Below, in pieces: positions 18,046-26,388 of a DNA stretch of 64,000 nucleotides; within the stretch, counting starts at the first letter, position 1, and each line of letters opens with the position of its first letter. Position numbers and translations under genes: made by a program. This DNA comes from Calditrichia bacterium (lineage in GTDB: Bacteria; Calditrichota; Calditrichia; RBG-13-44-9; J075): positions 248,001 to 312,000 of the forward strand of contig JACKAP010000002.1 of NCBI GenBank assembly GCA_020635015.1. Direction: 5' to 3'. The notes beneath the pieces were generated by a model. The model worked only from the letters and a program-made list of their open reading frames with translations, ran no database searches and was not told where the DNA came from.

Positions 18046-19848
18046 CTATTCGTCATACATACTGTCCAGCAACTGTTTATATTTCTCTTCGACAATCTCC
18101 GTGCGAAGCTTTAATGTGTGGGTGAGCTCCCCGTTTTCTACTGAAAAGGGCTCCGCCAAAATTCGATAATAGCGCACCTGCATGAAGCGGGGCAGCCGGC
18201 GGTTGGCCTCCTGCACCTCCCGATCGATGGTCTCCCGAAGCTGCGGATGGGCCAGCAATTCCGGCAACGTTTCTCCCGGCAGGTGGAGCTGCCGGGCGCT
18301 ATGGGCCAGGGCGGCGGCATCCGGCACCAGCAGGGCGGTGAGGTATTTCCGCCGGTCGCCGTGGATGTAGGCCATGTCAATGTGCGGCTGATTGATCAGC
18401 AACTGCACGATCGCCGCCGGCGCCACGTTCTTGCCCCCGGCGGTGATGATCAGCTCCTTCTTCCGCCCGGTGATGCGCACCCAACCGTCGGCAGCGATGG
18501 TGCCGATATCGCCGGTGCGGTAATAGCCGTCGGAAGTAAAGGCCTCGCGGGTTTCCTGGGGTTTTCGCCAGTATCCTTTAAAAACATTGGGGCCTTTCAC
18601 CTCCAGCTCGCCGTCAGCGGCCAGGCGCACCTCCACCCCGGGAATCGCCGGTCCCACGGTGCCGATGCGGTTGTCCCAGGGGCGGTTGATGCAGGCGGGA
18701 GCGGTTACTTCGGTTGCTCCCCATCCTTCCAGGACGATCATCCCCAGCGCCTGGAAAAATTCGCCCACCATAGGATTAAGCGGCGCCCCGCCCGACACAA
18801 AATAGCGCACGTCCCCCCCAAAGGCCGCCTGCACCTTGCGGTAGATCAGGCGCTCGGCCAGGGCATGTTCGAGGCGGTTCAGCAAATTCGGCCGTTCCCC
18901 GCGTTTTTGCTTGCGGTTCCGGCGCTCGCCCACTCGCAACGCCCACTGAAACAGAGCGCGCTTCAACCAGCTCGCTTCCTGCAGCCCGTTCTGGATCCGG
19001 CTGTGCACCTTCTCGAAAAAGCGCGGCACCGCCGCCAGCAGGTTCGGGCGCACCAGCTTGCAGTTGTCGATGATGGTCTCCATGCGCTCGGCATACCCTA
19101 CCGCCCGTCCCAGGTAAAACAGGAAATAATGCCCCACCATCCGCTCGAAGGCGTGGGCCAGGGGCAGGAAGCTCAGGTAGCGCCGCACCTGGGCATGATC
19201 CGGGATCACCTCCAGCACGCTGGCCATGGTGGCGAGGTAATTCTGCTGGGTCAGCACCACCCCCTTGGGCACCCCGGTGGTGCCGCTGGTGTAGATGATG
19301 CAGAGGGGGTCGTGCGGGCGGTGGGAGCGGGCAATTTCATCAAGGCGTTCCTGGTTTTCCGCGGTTGCTTCCAGCAATGCCTCAAACCGGAACACGCCGG
19401 GGATATCCTCATTCACCCTCCCGGAAAAGACGAACACATACGCCAGCGAGGGGATCATGTCCCGCACCGGCAGCAGCTTTTCCAACTGCGCTTCATCTTC
19501 CAGGAAGAGCACCCGCGCTTCCAGATCGTTGAGGATATAGGCAATCTCAGCGGAGAGGCTCTGAGGATAAATCGCCGAGGTGACACACCCGGCCAGGAGC
19601 GCGCCGATATCGGCATAGGCCCATTCCGGGCGGTTTTGGGAAAGGATCACCGCCCGGTCGCCGGGCTTGATGCCGCGCTGCAGCAGCCCATGCGCAACAG
19701 AAGTGCAGATATCGCCAAACGCCCGGTAGGATTGCGGCCGGCAGGTATCGGCTTCCAGGAACAGGATCGCCGGCTCGTCGCCGTAACGGCGAAAATTTTC
19801 CAGAAAGCTCGCCTGCAGCGAGCGGAAGTGAACCGGATCGGAATCCAC
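18046..19848 (-). CDS. Long-chain acyl-CoA synthetase (AMP-forming)
   Basis: A 600-residue adenylate-forming enzyme that activates fatty acids with ATP and CoA. The AMP-binding loop is YTSGTTGVPKGVVLT, a second motif is EGWGATEVT, and the adenylate motif is YRTGDIGTIAADGW followed by GRKKELIITAGGKNVAP. It resembles the FadD15-like long-chain synthetases and is likely cytoplasmic or membrane-associated. The GTG at 19848 is preferred because AAAGGAGG lies four bases upstream; the frame continues to 19902 without a better site. It supplies acyl-CoA to the dehydrogenase encoded just downstream. Confidence 0.92.
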   Translation of the reverse strand: MDSDPVHFRSLQASFLENFRRYGDEPAILFLEADTCRPQSYRAFGDICTSVAHGLLQRGIKPGDRAVILSQNRPEWAYADIGALLAGCVTSAIYPQSLSAEIAYILNDLEARVLFLEDEAQLEKLLPVRDMIPSLAYVFVFSGRVNEDIPGVFRFEALLEATAENQERLDEIARSHRPHDPLCIIYTSGTTGVPKGVVLTQQNYLATMASVLEVIPDHAQVRRYLSFLPLAHAFERMVGHYFLFYLGRAVGYAERMETIIDNCKLVRPNLLAAVPRFFEKVHSRIQNGLQEASWLKRALFQWALRVGERRNRKQKRGERPNLLNRLEHALAERLIYRKVQAAFGGDVRYFVSGGAPLNPMVGEFFQALGMIVLEGWGATEVTAPACINRPWDNRIGTVGPAIPGVEVRLAADGELEVKGPNVFKGYWRKPQETREAFTSDGYYRTGDIGTIAADGWVRITGRKKELIITAGGKNVAPAAIVQLLINQPHIDMAYIHGDRRKYLTALLVPDAAALAHSARQLHLPGETLPELLAHPQLRETIDREVQEANRRLPRFMQVRYYRILAEPFSVENGELTHTLKLRTEIVEEKYKQLLDSMYDE

Positions 19849-20233
19849 GCAGCCTCCTTTCCCGGAAAAGATGCCGATGCAGCCGCAGCAGCGGATACCC
19901 ACCCATCATCGCTGCAATTTCGAGACATCACCCAATATCAAAGACCGCAACAAACGGTAAAAGGTATGTTTCGTTTCGATTGCAGCTTTGACGAATCGCA
20001 TATATTTCCGGACTGGTTTCATAGTTTCAGTTGTCAGTTGTCGGTTGTCAGTTTCTGGCGCGTACCGGCACGTCCTTCAAAAGCAGAGAAGCTGAATGGC
20101 ACGCAGATTCCGCAGATTTTACAGATTTTCACAGATAATACGGAATTTTTTTGGGATAAAAAAATAGCAGGAATTCGTGGAGCGAAGAGCGAAGAGCGTA
20201 GAGCGTAGAGCGAAGAGCGAAGCGCGGGATTTA

Positions 20234-20306
20234 TGCAATTATTCCCCGCATTTTCAAGGCGGGGACAGATTTAGGAAGCGCCCAGCGAGTAAATCAGGGG
20301 CGGTTG
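20234..20306. repeat. 72-base direct repeat, copy A (downstream of fadJ)
   Basis: About 90 percent identical to copy B at 22755-22828. Both contain ATTCCCCGC, CAAGGCGGGGACAGATTTA, then CCAGCGAGTAAATCAGGGG. A CCCCGC...GCGGGG stem is inside. The remaining gap 19849-20486 holds CAGTTGTC words, a GAGCGAAGAGCGTAGAGC run (20178-20224) and small palindromes such as GCCCCGAAGGGGC (20370-20382); no gene is supported. Confidence 0.75.
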
Positions 20307-20486
20307 AATTCGGCTTACGGCACAGTTGTCATTCGATTCATACCATTTCCCAGAGTGAAAGGTCGTCCGCCCCGAAGGGGCATAACACCCTCACCATGCC
20401 ATCCACGGGCAACGCCCGGGGTATGTGCCGTGCGGACATCTCTCCTGACCTTTGACGGCAGGGCACCACCCGGAGCCGCCCGCTGA

Positions 20487-22625
20487 CTACGAGTAGAACC
20501 TCCGCCCTCCCCTCGCGTACTCCCGCACCACCTCCGCCGGGGTAAAGCGCGGGCCGTGCACCTGCTCCAGGGCCAGCATCTCATCCAGCACCGCCTGCGC
20601 ACCGCGGCGGTCGAGGTAGCGGAAGGGACCGCCCAGGAAGGGGGGAAATCCCAGCCCCATCACCGCTCCCAGATCGCCGTCGCGCGGGGTGCTGATGATG
20701 CCTTCCTGCAGGCAGTGCGCCGCTTCGTTGACCATCACCAGCAGGAGACGCTGCTGGATCGCTTCCGGGTCCTGCTTCGCCCTCCGGGGACCGCCGAAAA
20801 ACTTGTAGGCGTTCTGGTTCACCTCTTTTTTCTTCTTGGCGATGCCCGTCAGGGATTTGGCGTCGGCATGATAATGGTAAAAGCCTTTTTGATTCTTGCG
20901 TCCTTTATATCCGTCGGCAAACATCCGCGGCATGGCGTCGCTCGGCTTCACCCCGCGGGCGGCGAAGAGCTTTGCCAGGATGCCGGAGACGTGGGCGCCG
21001 ACGTCGATGCCCACCTCGTCGATCAGGGTGAACGGCCCCACCGGGAAGCCGAAATCGCGCATCACCTGATCGATGTGGCGGATCTCCCCCTTCTCTTCCA
21101 GCAGCAGCAGGGCCTCGTTGAGCATCGGCGCCAGGATGCGGGTGGTGTAAAAACCGGGACCGTCCTTCACGACGATCACCGTCTTGCCCTGACGGATGCC
21201 CACCTCCACCGCGCTGGCGGTGACCCAGTCGGCCGTCTTGGGAGTGACGATCACCTCCAGCAGGGGCATCTTCGGCACCGGGGAGAAATAATGCATCCCG
21301 ATGATCAGCTCCGGCCGTTTGGCGGTGGCGGCCATCTCGGAGATCGGCAGGGAGGACGTGTTGCTGGCAAAGATGCAGCGCTCACCGGTGGCCGCCTCCG
21401 TTTCCGCAATCACCCGCCGCTTCAGTTCAAGATCTTCGAACACCGCCTCGATCACCATATCCACCTTGCGGAAGGCGCTGTAATCGACTACGCTGCCCAC
21501 CCGGTTGAAGATCTGATCGCGATCGAATGCCGAGAGCGCTTTTTTGCGCACCTTCCGATTGAGGTCTTCCCAGATGCTCTTCTCGCCGGCGGCGACATTC
21601 TCGTAGTTGATATCCTTAAGCAGCACCCGGTAGCCCTGCACCGCACTGACATTGGCGATACCCGCTCCCATCAGCCCGGCGCCCAGCACCGCGATCTGTT
21701 CCACCGGGCGCACTTTATCTTTGGCGGGATGCTTCTTCTGGGCGGTGATCCCGAAGAAGAGGTTGATCAGCTCCTCCGCCTGGGGAGTGCGGGCCAGGGC
21801 TTCGAAGCCGTCGGCTTCCGCCTCCAGACCGGCCTCGAAGCCTTTCTCCAGGCCGGCCTCCACGCAATCGATGATGCGCAGCGGGGCGGGATAATTGCCG
21901 CGGGTCTGCCGCTCCACCATCTGGCGGGCTTTTTTGTAGATGATCCCGCGGGTAAAGGAGGTGCCTTCCAGGGCCTTGTTCAGCAGCGAATCTTTCCGCT
22001 TGCGTTTCGGAGAGCCTTTGGCCAGACGCAGGGCGACTTTTTGGGCGGCGTCGAGCAGGCCGTAGGGATGGATCACATCATCCACCAGGCCCATCTTCCT
22101 CGCCGGGTAGGGATAGATATTCTTTCCGGTCAGCATGATGTCGAGCGCCCGCTGCAGCCCCACCAGGCGAGGCAAGCGCTGAGTGCCGCCCCCGGCCGGG
22201 AGCAGGCCCAGCTTCACTTCCGGCTGGCCCAAAATGGTTTTCGGAGAATCGGTGGCGATGCGGTAGTGGCAGGCCAGGGCCACTTCCATCCCTCCGCCCA
22301 GGGCGGCGCCGTGAATCGCCGCCACCACCGGCTTGGGGAAATCCGCCAGGCGGTTGAAAATCTCGTGCCCTTTGCGGGCCAGGGCTGCAACCTCCCCGGG
22401 CCTGGTAAGGCTCATCAGAGCTTCCAGGTCCGCCCCGGCGATAAAGGTATCCTCTTTTTTGCTGATCAGCACCACCGCCCGCACCCGGTCGTCTTTTTCC
22501 AGGGCATCGAGTGTGGCCCGAAACTCATCGACCATCTCCAGGGCCAGCTTATTGACTTTCTCGCCGGGCTGATCAAGCCAGACCACGGCCACGCCTTGTT
22601 TGTGTTCGATCTGCAGGTAGGGCAT
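20487..22625 (-). CDS. fadJ: Bifunctional enoyl-CoA hydratase / 3-hydroxyacyl-CoA dehydrogenase
   Basis: A 712-residue enzyme carrying out the second and third steps of beta-oxidation. The N-terminal crotonase domain shows FIAGADLEAL, HGAALGGGMEVALACHYRIA and QPEVKLGLLPAGGGTQRLP, with the catalytic glutamates present. The central dehydrogenase has the NAD loop AVLGAGLMGAGIANVSA, then SNTSSLPI and GMHYFSPVPKMPLLEVI with the catalytic histidine. A C-terminal dehydrogenase repeat follows. A separate thiolase gene lies upstream, giving the full beta-oxidation set. The gene is bracketed by two copies of a 72-base direct repeat. Confidence 0.93.
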   Translation of the reverse strand: MPYLQIEHKQGVAVVWLDQPGEKVNKLALEMVDEFRATLDALEKDDRVRAVVLISKKEDTFIAGADLEALMSLTRPGEVAALARKGHEIFNRLADFPKPVVAAIHGAALGGGMEVALACHYRIATDSPKTILGQPEVKLGLLPAGGGTQRLPRLVGLQRALDIMLTGKNIYPYPARKMGLVDDVIHPYGLLDAAQKVALRLAKGSPKRKRKDSLLNKALEGTSFTRGIIYKKARQMVERQTRGNYPAPLRIIDCVEAGLEKGFEAGLEAEADGFEALARTPQAEELINLFFGITAQKKHPAKDKVRPVEQIAVLGAGLMGAGIANVSAVQGYRVLLKDINYENVAAGEKSIWEDLNRKVRKKALSAFDRDQIFNRVGSVVDYSAFRKVDMVIEAVFEDLELKRRVIAETEAATGERCIFASNTSSLPISEMAATAKRPELIIGMHYFSPVPKMPLLEVIVTPKTADWVTASAVEVGIRQGKTVIVVKDGPGFYTTRILAPMLNEALLLLEEKGEIRHIDQVMRDFGFPVGPFTLIDEVGIDVGAHVSGILAKLFAARGVKPSDAMPRMFADGYKGRKNQKGFYHYHADAKSLTGIAKKKKEVNQNAYKFFGGPRRAKQDPEAIQQRLLLVMVNEAAHCLQEGIISTPRDGDLGAVMGLGFPPFLGGPFRYLDRRGAQAVLDEMLALEQVHGPRFTPAEVVREYARGGRRFYS

Positions 22626-22656
22626 CTCTCCTCCGGGTTGCGATGATTGTTACTGC

Positions 22657-22912
22657 TCAAGTGATGGTGGATGTTGGTTCGCTGCGCTCACGATGCTGGA
22701 TGCTGGATACTGGATACTGGATACTAGATAAAAACATACTTGCGAGGTAAAATTTGCGTATTATTCCCCGCCTTCACAAGGCGGGGACAGATTTACGAAG
22801 CGTCCAGCGAGTAAATCAGGGGCGGTTGCGCTTGCGCTGCACCTTCGCTGAAGTGACAGAGAGCATGACATCTAACATCCAGTATCCAGCATCCAGCATC
22901 CAGCATCTTTCC
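22657..22912. repeat. GATGCTGGATACTGG / CCAGTATCCAGCATC word hairpin
   Basis: The left arm (22660-22735) repeats GATGCTGGATACTGGATACT and the right arm (22868-22912) repeats ATCCAGTATCCAGCATCC. Between the arms lies copy B of the 72-base repeat. The whole gap between fadJ and thiolase is repeat DNA. Confidence 0.75.
22755..22828. repeat. 72-base direct repeat, copy B (upstream of fadJ)
   Basis: Same orientation as copy A at 20234-20306. It contains ATTCCCCGCCTTCACAAGG, CGGGGACAGATTTACGAAGC and CAGCGAGTAAATCAGGGGCG. The two copies enclose exactly one gene, fadJ. Confidence 0.75.
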
Positions 22913-22915
22913 CCC

Positions 22916-24214
22916 TCAACGACATCTCTCCAAGACGATCGCATTCCCCACCGCCCCGGCGGCGCAGGAGGCGATCAGGGCAAACTCGCCGTCTTCCTGG
23001 ATCAACCGATTGGCGGCGGTGGTCACCAGCCGGGCCCCGGTGGCGCCGAAGGGATGGCCAAGGGAAAGTGAGCCGCCCCAGCTATTGAGCTTTTCCGGCG
23101 GCACGGCGCCGACCTTCTGATCCCGCCCGAGCTTTTCCCGGGCGAACTGGTCGGAGTCGAGGCATTTCAGATTGGCGACCACCTGGGCGGCGAAGGCTTC
23201 GTGAAATTCGAATACCTGGATATCCTTCAGGCTCAGGCCGGCCTGATCGAGCACTTTCGGGGTGGCGTAGGCCGGCCCCAGCAGCAGTTCGTCTTCCGGA
23301 TCCTGGGCAGTGTAGGCATAGCTGCGGAAGCGCGCCTTCGGCTGGTAACCCAGCGCCCGGGCGGTTTCTTCCGCCATGATCAGCGTGACGGCGGCGCCGT
23401 CGGTGAGGAAAGAGGAATTGCCGGCGGTGAGGGTGCCGTAGGGCTTGACAAAAGCCGGTTTGAGGCCTGCCAGACGGTCCAGGGTCGTATCGCCGCGAAT
23501 CCCGTTGTCTTCTTCCACGATCTTGAACTTGGGGGGAATGCGCGCCGGGGCGATCTCCGGCTTTAGCCAGCCGTTCTCAACGGCCCGGGCGGCGTTGTGA
23601 TGCGACTGCAGGGCGAAGGCGTCCTGCTCCTCGCGGCTGACCCCGATGCGAGCCGCCAGGCGGTCGCAGTCCTGCCCCATGGTGCGGCCGGTGGAGAACT
23701 CCGAGATCGAGGGGATCTCCGGCAGCAGATCGGCGGGGCGCAGGCCTTTGAAAAATTTCAGGTAATCGAAAACACCGCGATATTTCTGCGATTCGATCAG
23801 TTTCTGGCGGAAGCGCTTGCGGAAACGGATCGGGATGTCGGAGAGGCTCTCGGTGCCGCCGGCAATCACCACATCAGCCTGACCGGTGCGGATGAGATCG
23901 ATTGCGCCGGTGATCGCCTTATTGGCAGAGACGCAGGCCAGAATCACCGTGGCGGCAGGCACGTGGGGGGGAATCCCCGCCGCCAGGGCGGCGTCGCGGG
24001 CCACATTGCTGGTGGAGAGATTCGACACCACGCTGCCCAACATCACCCAATCGACTTTCCCGGGGTCGATCTGGGTGCGGGTTAAAAGGGATTTAATCGC
24101 CATCTGGCCGAGGTCGTAGGACATCAGGTTTTTAAAATCGCTGCCGGAGCGGAGAAACGGAATCCGCACCCCGTCCACCAGCACCGCATTGCGAAGGCCG
24201 CTCTGCTGCGTCAT
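22916..24214 (-). CDS. Thiolase (acetyl-CoA C-acyltransferase)
   Basis: A 432-residue thiolase performing the last, chain-shortening step of beta-oxidation. The nucleophile cysteine is in VILACVSANKAITGAI, the GHPFGATGARL histidine loop is intact, and the C-terminal SCAAGAVGNAIVL supplies the second cysteine. These features resemble FadI, the partner of FadJ, although FadA-like acetyltransferases cannot be excluded. The ATG at 24214 follows GGGAGA with suitable spacing. It lies between the regulator and fadJ, all on the minus strand, with repeat-filled gaps. Confidence 0.9.
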   Translation of the reverse strand: MTQQSGLRNAVLVDGVRIPFLRSGSDFKNLMSYDLGQMAIKSLLTRTQIDPGKVDWVMLGSVVSNLSTSNVARDAALAAGIPPHVPAATVILACVSANKAITGAIDLIRTGQADVVIAGGTESLSDIPIRFRKRFRQKLIESQKYRGVFDYLKFFKGLRPADLLPEIPSISEFSTGRTMGQDCDRLAARIGVSREEQDAFALQSHHNAARAVENGWLKPEIAPARIPPKFKIVEEDNGIRGDTTLDRLAGLKPAFVKPYGTLTAGNSSFLTDGAAVTLIMAEETARALGYQPKARFRSYAYTAQDPEDELLLGPAYATPKVLDQAGLSLKDIQVFEFHEAFAAQVVANLKCLDSDQFAREKLGRDQKVGAVPPEKLNSWGGSLSLGHPFGATGARLVTTAANRLIQEDGEFALIASCAAGAVGNAIVLERCR

Positions 24215-24287
24215 AAAGGGTCTCCCTTTTTTGATGGGCAAAAAATGTCGTTGATCGGTTCTATCATCGCTTGGTAGATCTATTTAA

Positions 24288-24480
24288 TGATGCTGGATAC
24301 TGGATACTGGATAAAGCATACATTGATAAAAAGTGCTTGACAATAACTGTTGAAAAAGTTTTTTTCCAACATCCAACATCCAACATCCAACATCCAACAT
24401 CCAACATCCAACATCCAACATCCAACATCCAACATCCAACATCCAGCATCCAGCATCCAGCATCCAGCATCCAGCATCCA
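24288..24480. repeat. CATCCAA minisatellite with complementary partner arm
   Basis: From 24366 to 24480 the 7-base word CATCCAA/CATCCAG is repeated about 16 times without interruption, and GATGCTGGATACTGGATACT at 24290-24311 is its complement. The array ends two bases before the stop codon of the regulator gene. Being a 7-mer, each unit gain or loss would shift any reading frame crossing it. Confidence 0.88.
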
Positions 24481-24482
24481 GT

Positions 24483-25997
24483 TCACTCCCCCGCCATCCG
24501 TTCTATCAAGTCCCGCATCACCTTCTCCTGCCGATTTGCCTGTTGCTGTTTTTCGTAGATGCCGGGGGGCGCCGCCCGTTCGCGGCATATCGCGGCCGGC
24601 AGGCTGCAGCGCTCGCAGGTTTCGTTGACCTCCACCACGGGAATTTCCGGATCGTTCCAGAAGGCCACGGTTTTTTTGAAGTGTTCATTAATCACAAAGC
24701 TGATAGTGCCGCTGGCGTTGGCATGCTTCTCCACACTGGAAGGGCGGGCCAGGGTAATGCCGAACGTCTCCACCCCGTGATCGATAAAGCGCGACCGCTG
24801 CACCCCGATTAGCGGTTTGCCGTCGTAGCTGCCGTTCTGCTGCTGTTCTTTGAGCGCGCTCAACAGTTTCGGAGCCATCCAGCGGCGGCAGTAATGTTCC
24901 CGGGCCCCAATCCCGTTGGGAATGGAGATTCGCGACATATTGAACAGCTTCGCCAGTTCGATAAAGTGGCTGCCCCGGCCATTGCTGAAACGGAAGAACA
25001 TAAAATCCTTCAACCCAAAGAATTGGGGCAGCAGTTCGCTGGCCCGGTAGAGGAACATTTCCGGGCTTACCTGGTAGCGTTCGATCATTTCCAGCAGGGC
25101 CGCGCCGTCCCAGCGAGGACGGCGGAGAAATTGGGTCAGATCCCGACAAAGCAGTTCGCGGTTCATCAACAGTGCCCCGGCAAAGTAAGATGCCTTGAAG
25201 TCGTTGACGATCTGGTCGAAGGAAGCCACGTTCATCCAGGCGGAACTCAGGGAGCGCTCTTTCAGATTAAGGTGGCGGTAGCCGATCTCCCGCGCCAGAA
25301 TAAATTTTTTCTGCTCCGGCTGAAGGTCTTTGCGGATCAGCAGCCGGGGCGCCGCGCCTTCTACCAGCACCGAGCGGGCATCTTCCAGTTCCGGATATCC
25401 GGAAAGGGTCTCCTCATCAAAGCGGTAGTGAAATTTTTCCTGCAAAAAATTAGCGATCAAAGCGCTATCCAGCGGCGGCTCAGGCGACCAGCGCATCTCC
25501 CTAAGAAAACCCTCCGCCGCATCCTCGATATCGCCGAAGTAATTTTGGTTCATTTGCTGATAGGAGCGCAGGGCGGCCAGTAACAGGTGCTCCACCCGCA
25601 TATCGTAATCCTGCCCGATCTCCAGCAGGGTGCGGATAAAGGCGCCGGCCTTGGCGGGATCGCCGGTAATCAAGGCCAGCAGATCCTGGGGAGAGACCCC
25701 AAACATCCGGAAAGGAAACTCTTTGATCACCGGGGAGGAAAAGATTACCGGCAGGGGATCGAGATCCTTGTTGACCTGCAGGGAAACCAGCTCGTCGAAG
25801 GAAACTCCCAGCGCCTGGGCCAGTTGGAGAATTTTTTCCGGTTTGGGATACTTTTTCCCTTTTTCGATTTCGCTCAGGTAGGAAATGGAAAGGTCGGTCT
25901 TCTCCCCCAATTCCTTGAGGGACAACCCGTTCTCAAGCCGGTATTGCTTGAGTTTAAATCCCATGATAAAGCGGAGGTTTTCGCCGTTAACGTCCAT
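24483..25997 (-). CDS. XRE / ImmA-IrrE family transcriptional regulator of lipid metabolism
   Basis: A 504-residue regulator. Residues 12-70 form an XRE helix-turn-helix (LKQYRLENGLSLKELGEKT, then LSISYLSEIEKGKKYP). The middle region resembles the ImmA/IrrE domain, but the expected HExxH is REIGYRH, so the zinc protease site is lost. The C-terminal part carries a CERCSLPAAIC cysteine cluster. Such long-form regulators (short-chain fatty acyl-CoA regulator type, e.g. RamB) sense CoA thioesters. Placed at the head of the beta-oxidation genes and divergent from a second acyl-CoA dehydrogenase, it likely controls both. AAGGAA precedes the ATG at 25997. Confidence 0.83.
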   Translation of the reverse strand: MDVNGENLRFIMGFKLKQYRLENGLSLKELGEKTDLSISYLSEIEKGKKYPKPEKILQLAQALGVSFDELVSLQVNKDLDPLPVIFSSPVIKEFPFRMFGVSPQDLLALITGDPAKAGAFIRTLLEIGQDYDMRVEHLLLAALRSYQQMNQNYFGDIEDAAEGFLREMRWSPEPPLDSALIANFLQEKFHYRFDEETLSGYPELEDARSVLVEGAAPRLLIRKDLQPEQKKFILAREIGYRHLNLKERSLSSAWMNVASFDQIVNDFKASYFAGALLMNRELLCRDLTQFLRRPRWDGAALLEMIERYQVSPEMFLYRASELLPQFFGLKDFMFFRFSNGRGSHFIELAKLFNMSRISIPNGIGAREHYCRRWMAPKLLSALKEQQQNGSYDGKPLIGVQRSRFIDHGVETFGITLARPSSVEKHANASGTISFVINEHFKKTVAFWNDPEIPVVEVNETCERCSLPAAICRERAAPPGIYEKQQQANRQEKVMRDLIERMAGE

Positions 25998-26032
25998 GCC
26001 GTTCCTTATTTAAGTAGGTTGCCGACTGGTGC

Positions 26033-26150
26033 CACGCTCAGCGTGGCATCCAGTTTTCCAACGCTCAGCGTCGGGTGCACGCGTTTAATTTTAACCGTGG
26101 TGACGCAGAGCGTCACCCAAAAAGCATTCGACGCAGAGCGTCGAACGAGA
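26033..26150. repeat. CGCTCAGCGT / ACGCAGAGCGT palindromic word cluster
   Basis: Four compact palindromes lie in a row: CCACGCTCAGCGTGG, ACGCTCAGCGT, GTGACGCAGAGCGTCAC and TTCGACGCAGAGCGTCGAA. It lies in the gap between the regulator and the divergent dehydrogenase. Confidence 0.7.
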
Positions 26151-26249
26151 AATCAACGAGCCGCTATAAGATACTTTAAATCATCAATTTCACCGGGACT
26201 TACGGGCGTGTCAATATACACACCACCCCTCTGCAAAGCTACTGATATT

Positions 26250-26345
26250 TCACTGTCAGCGAAATCTGGGATTTTTCCTCAAAAATCAAAAATTTCTTTC
26301 CCAGCGAAGACATCGAACCAGCGAAATTTCGCTTGCATTTAGCGG
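26250..26345. promoter_or_regulatory. Possible operator region with AGCGAAA half-sites
   Basis: Just upstream of the acyl-CoA dehydrogenase are repeated AGCGAAA-like boxes (near 26258, 26303 and 26320, plus AGCGGAAA near 26340). One forms a perfect 12-base palindrome, GCGAAATTTCGC, at 26321-26332. The divergent regulator is the obvious candidate to bind here. This is inference from position and symmetry only. Confidence 0.4.
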
Positions 26346-26388
26346 AAATCCTAACTACTTTTTTAAAAAATTTGCCGAGGGTCAGATC

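Noticed and set aside
18247..20208. Long plus-strand open frame opposite the acyl-CoA synthetase
   Set aside because: It is an antisense shadow that continues into repeat DNA.
20556..22646. Long plus-strand open frame opposite fadJ
   Set aside because: It is the antisense of a clear enzyme gene in high-GC DNA, with no family resemblance and no ribosome site.
24366..24480. CRISPR array
   Set aside because: The repeated unit is only 7 bases with no spacers between copies, and no cas genes are in the window. It is a minisatellite.
24264..24588. Minus-strand open frames reading MLDVGCWMLD repeats
   Set aside because: They translate the CATCCAA array and have no other coding signal or start site.
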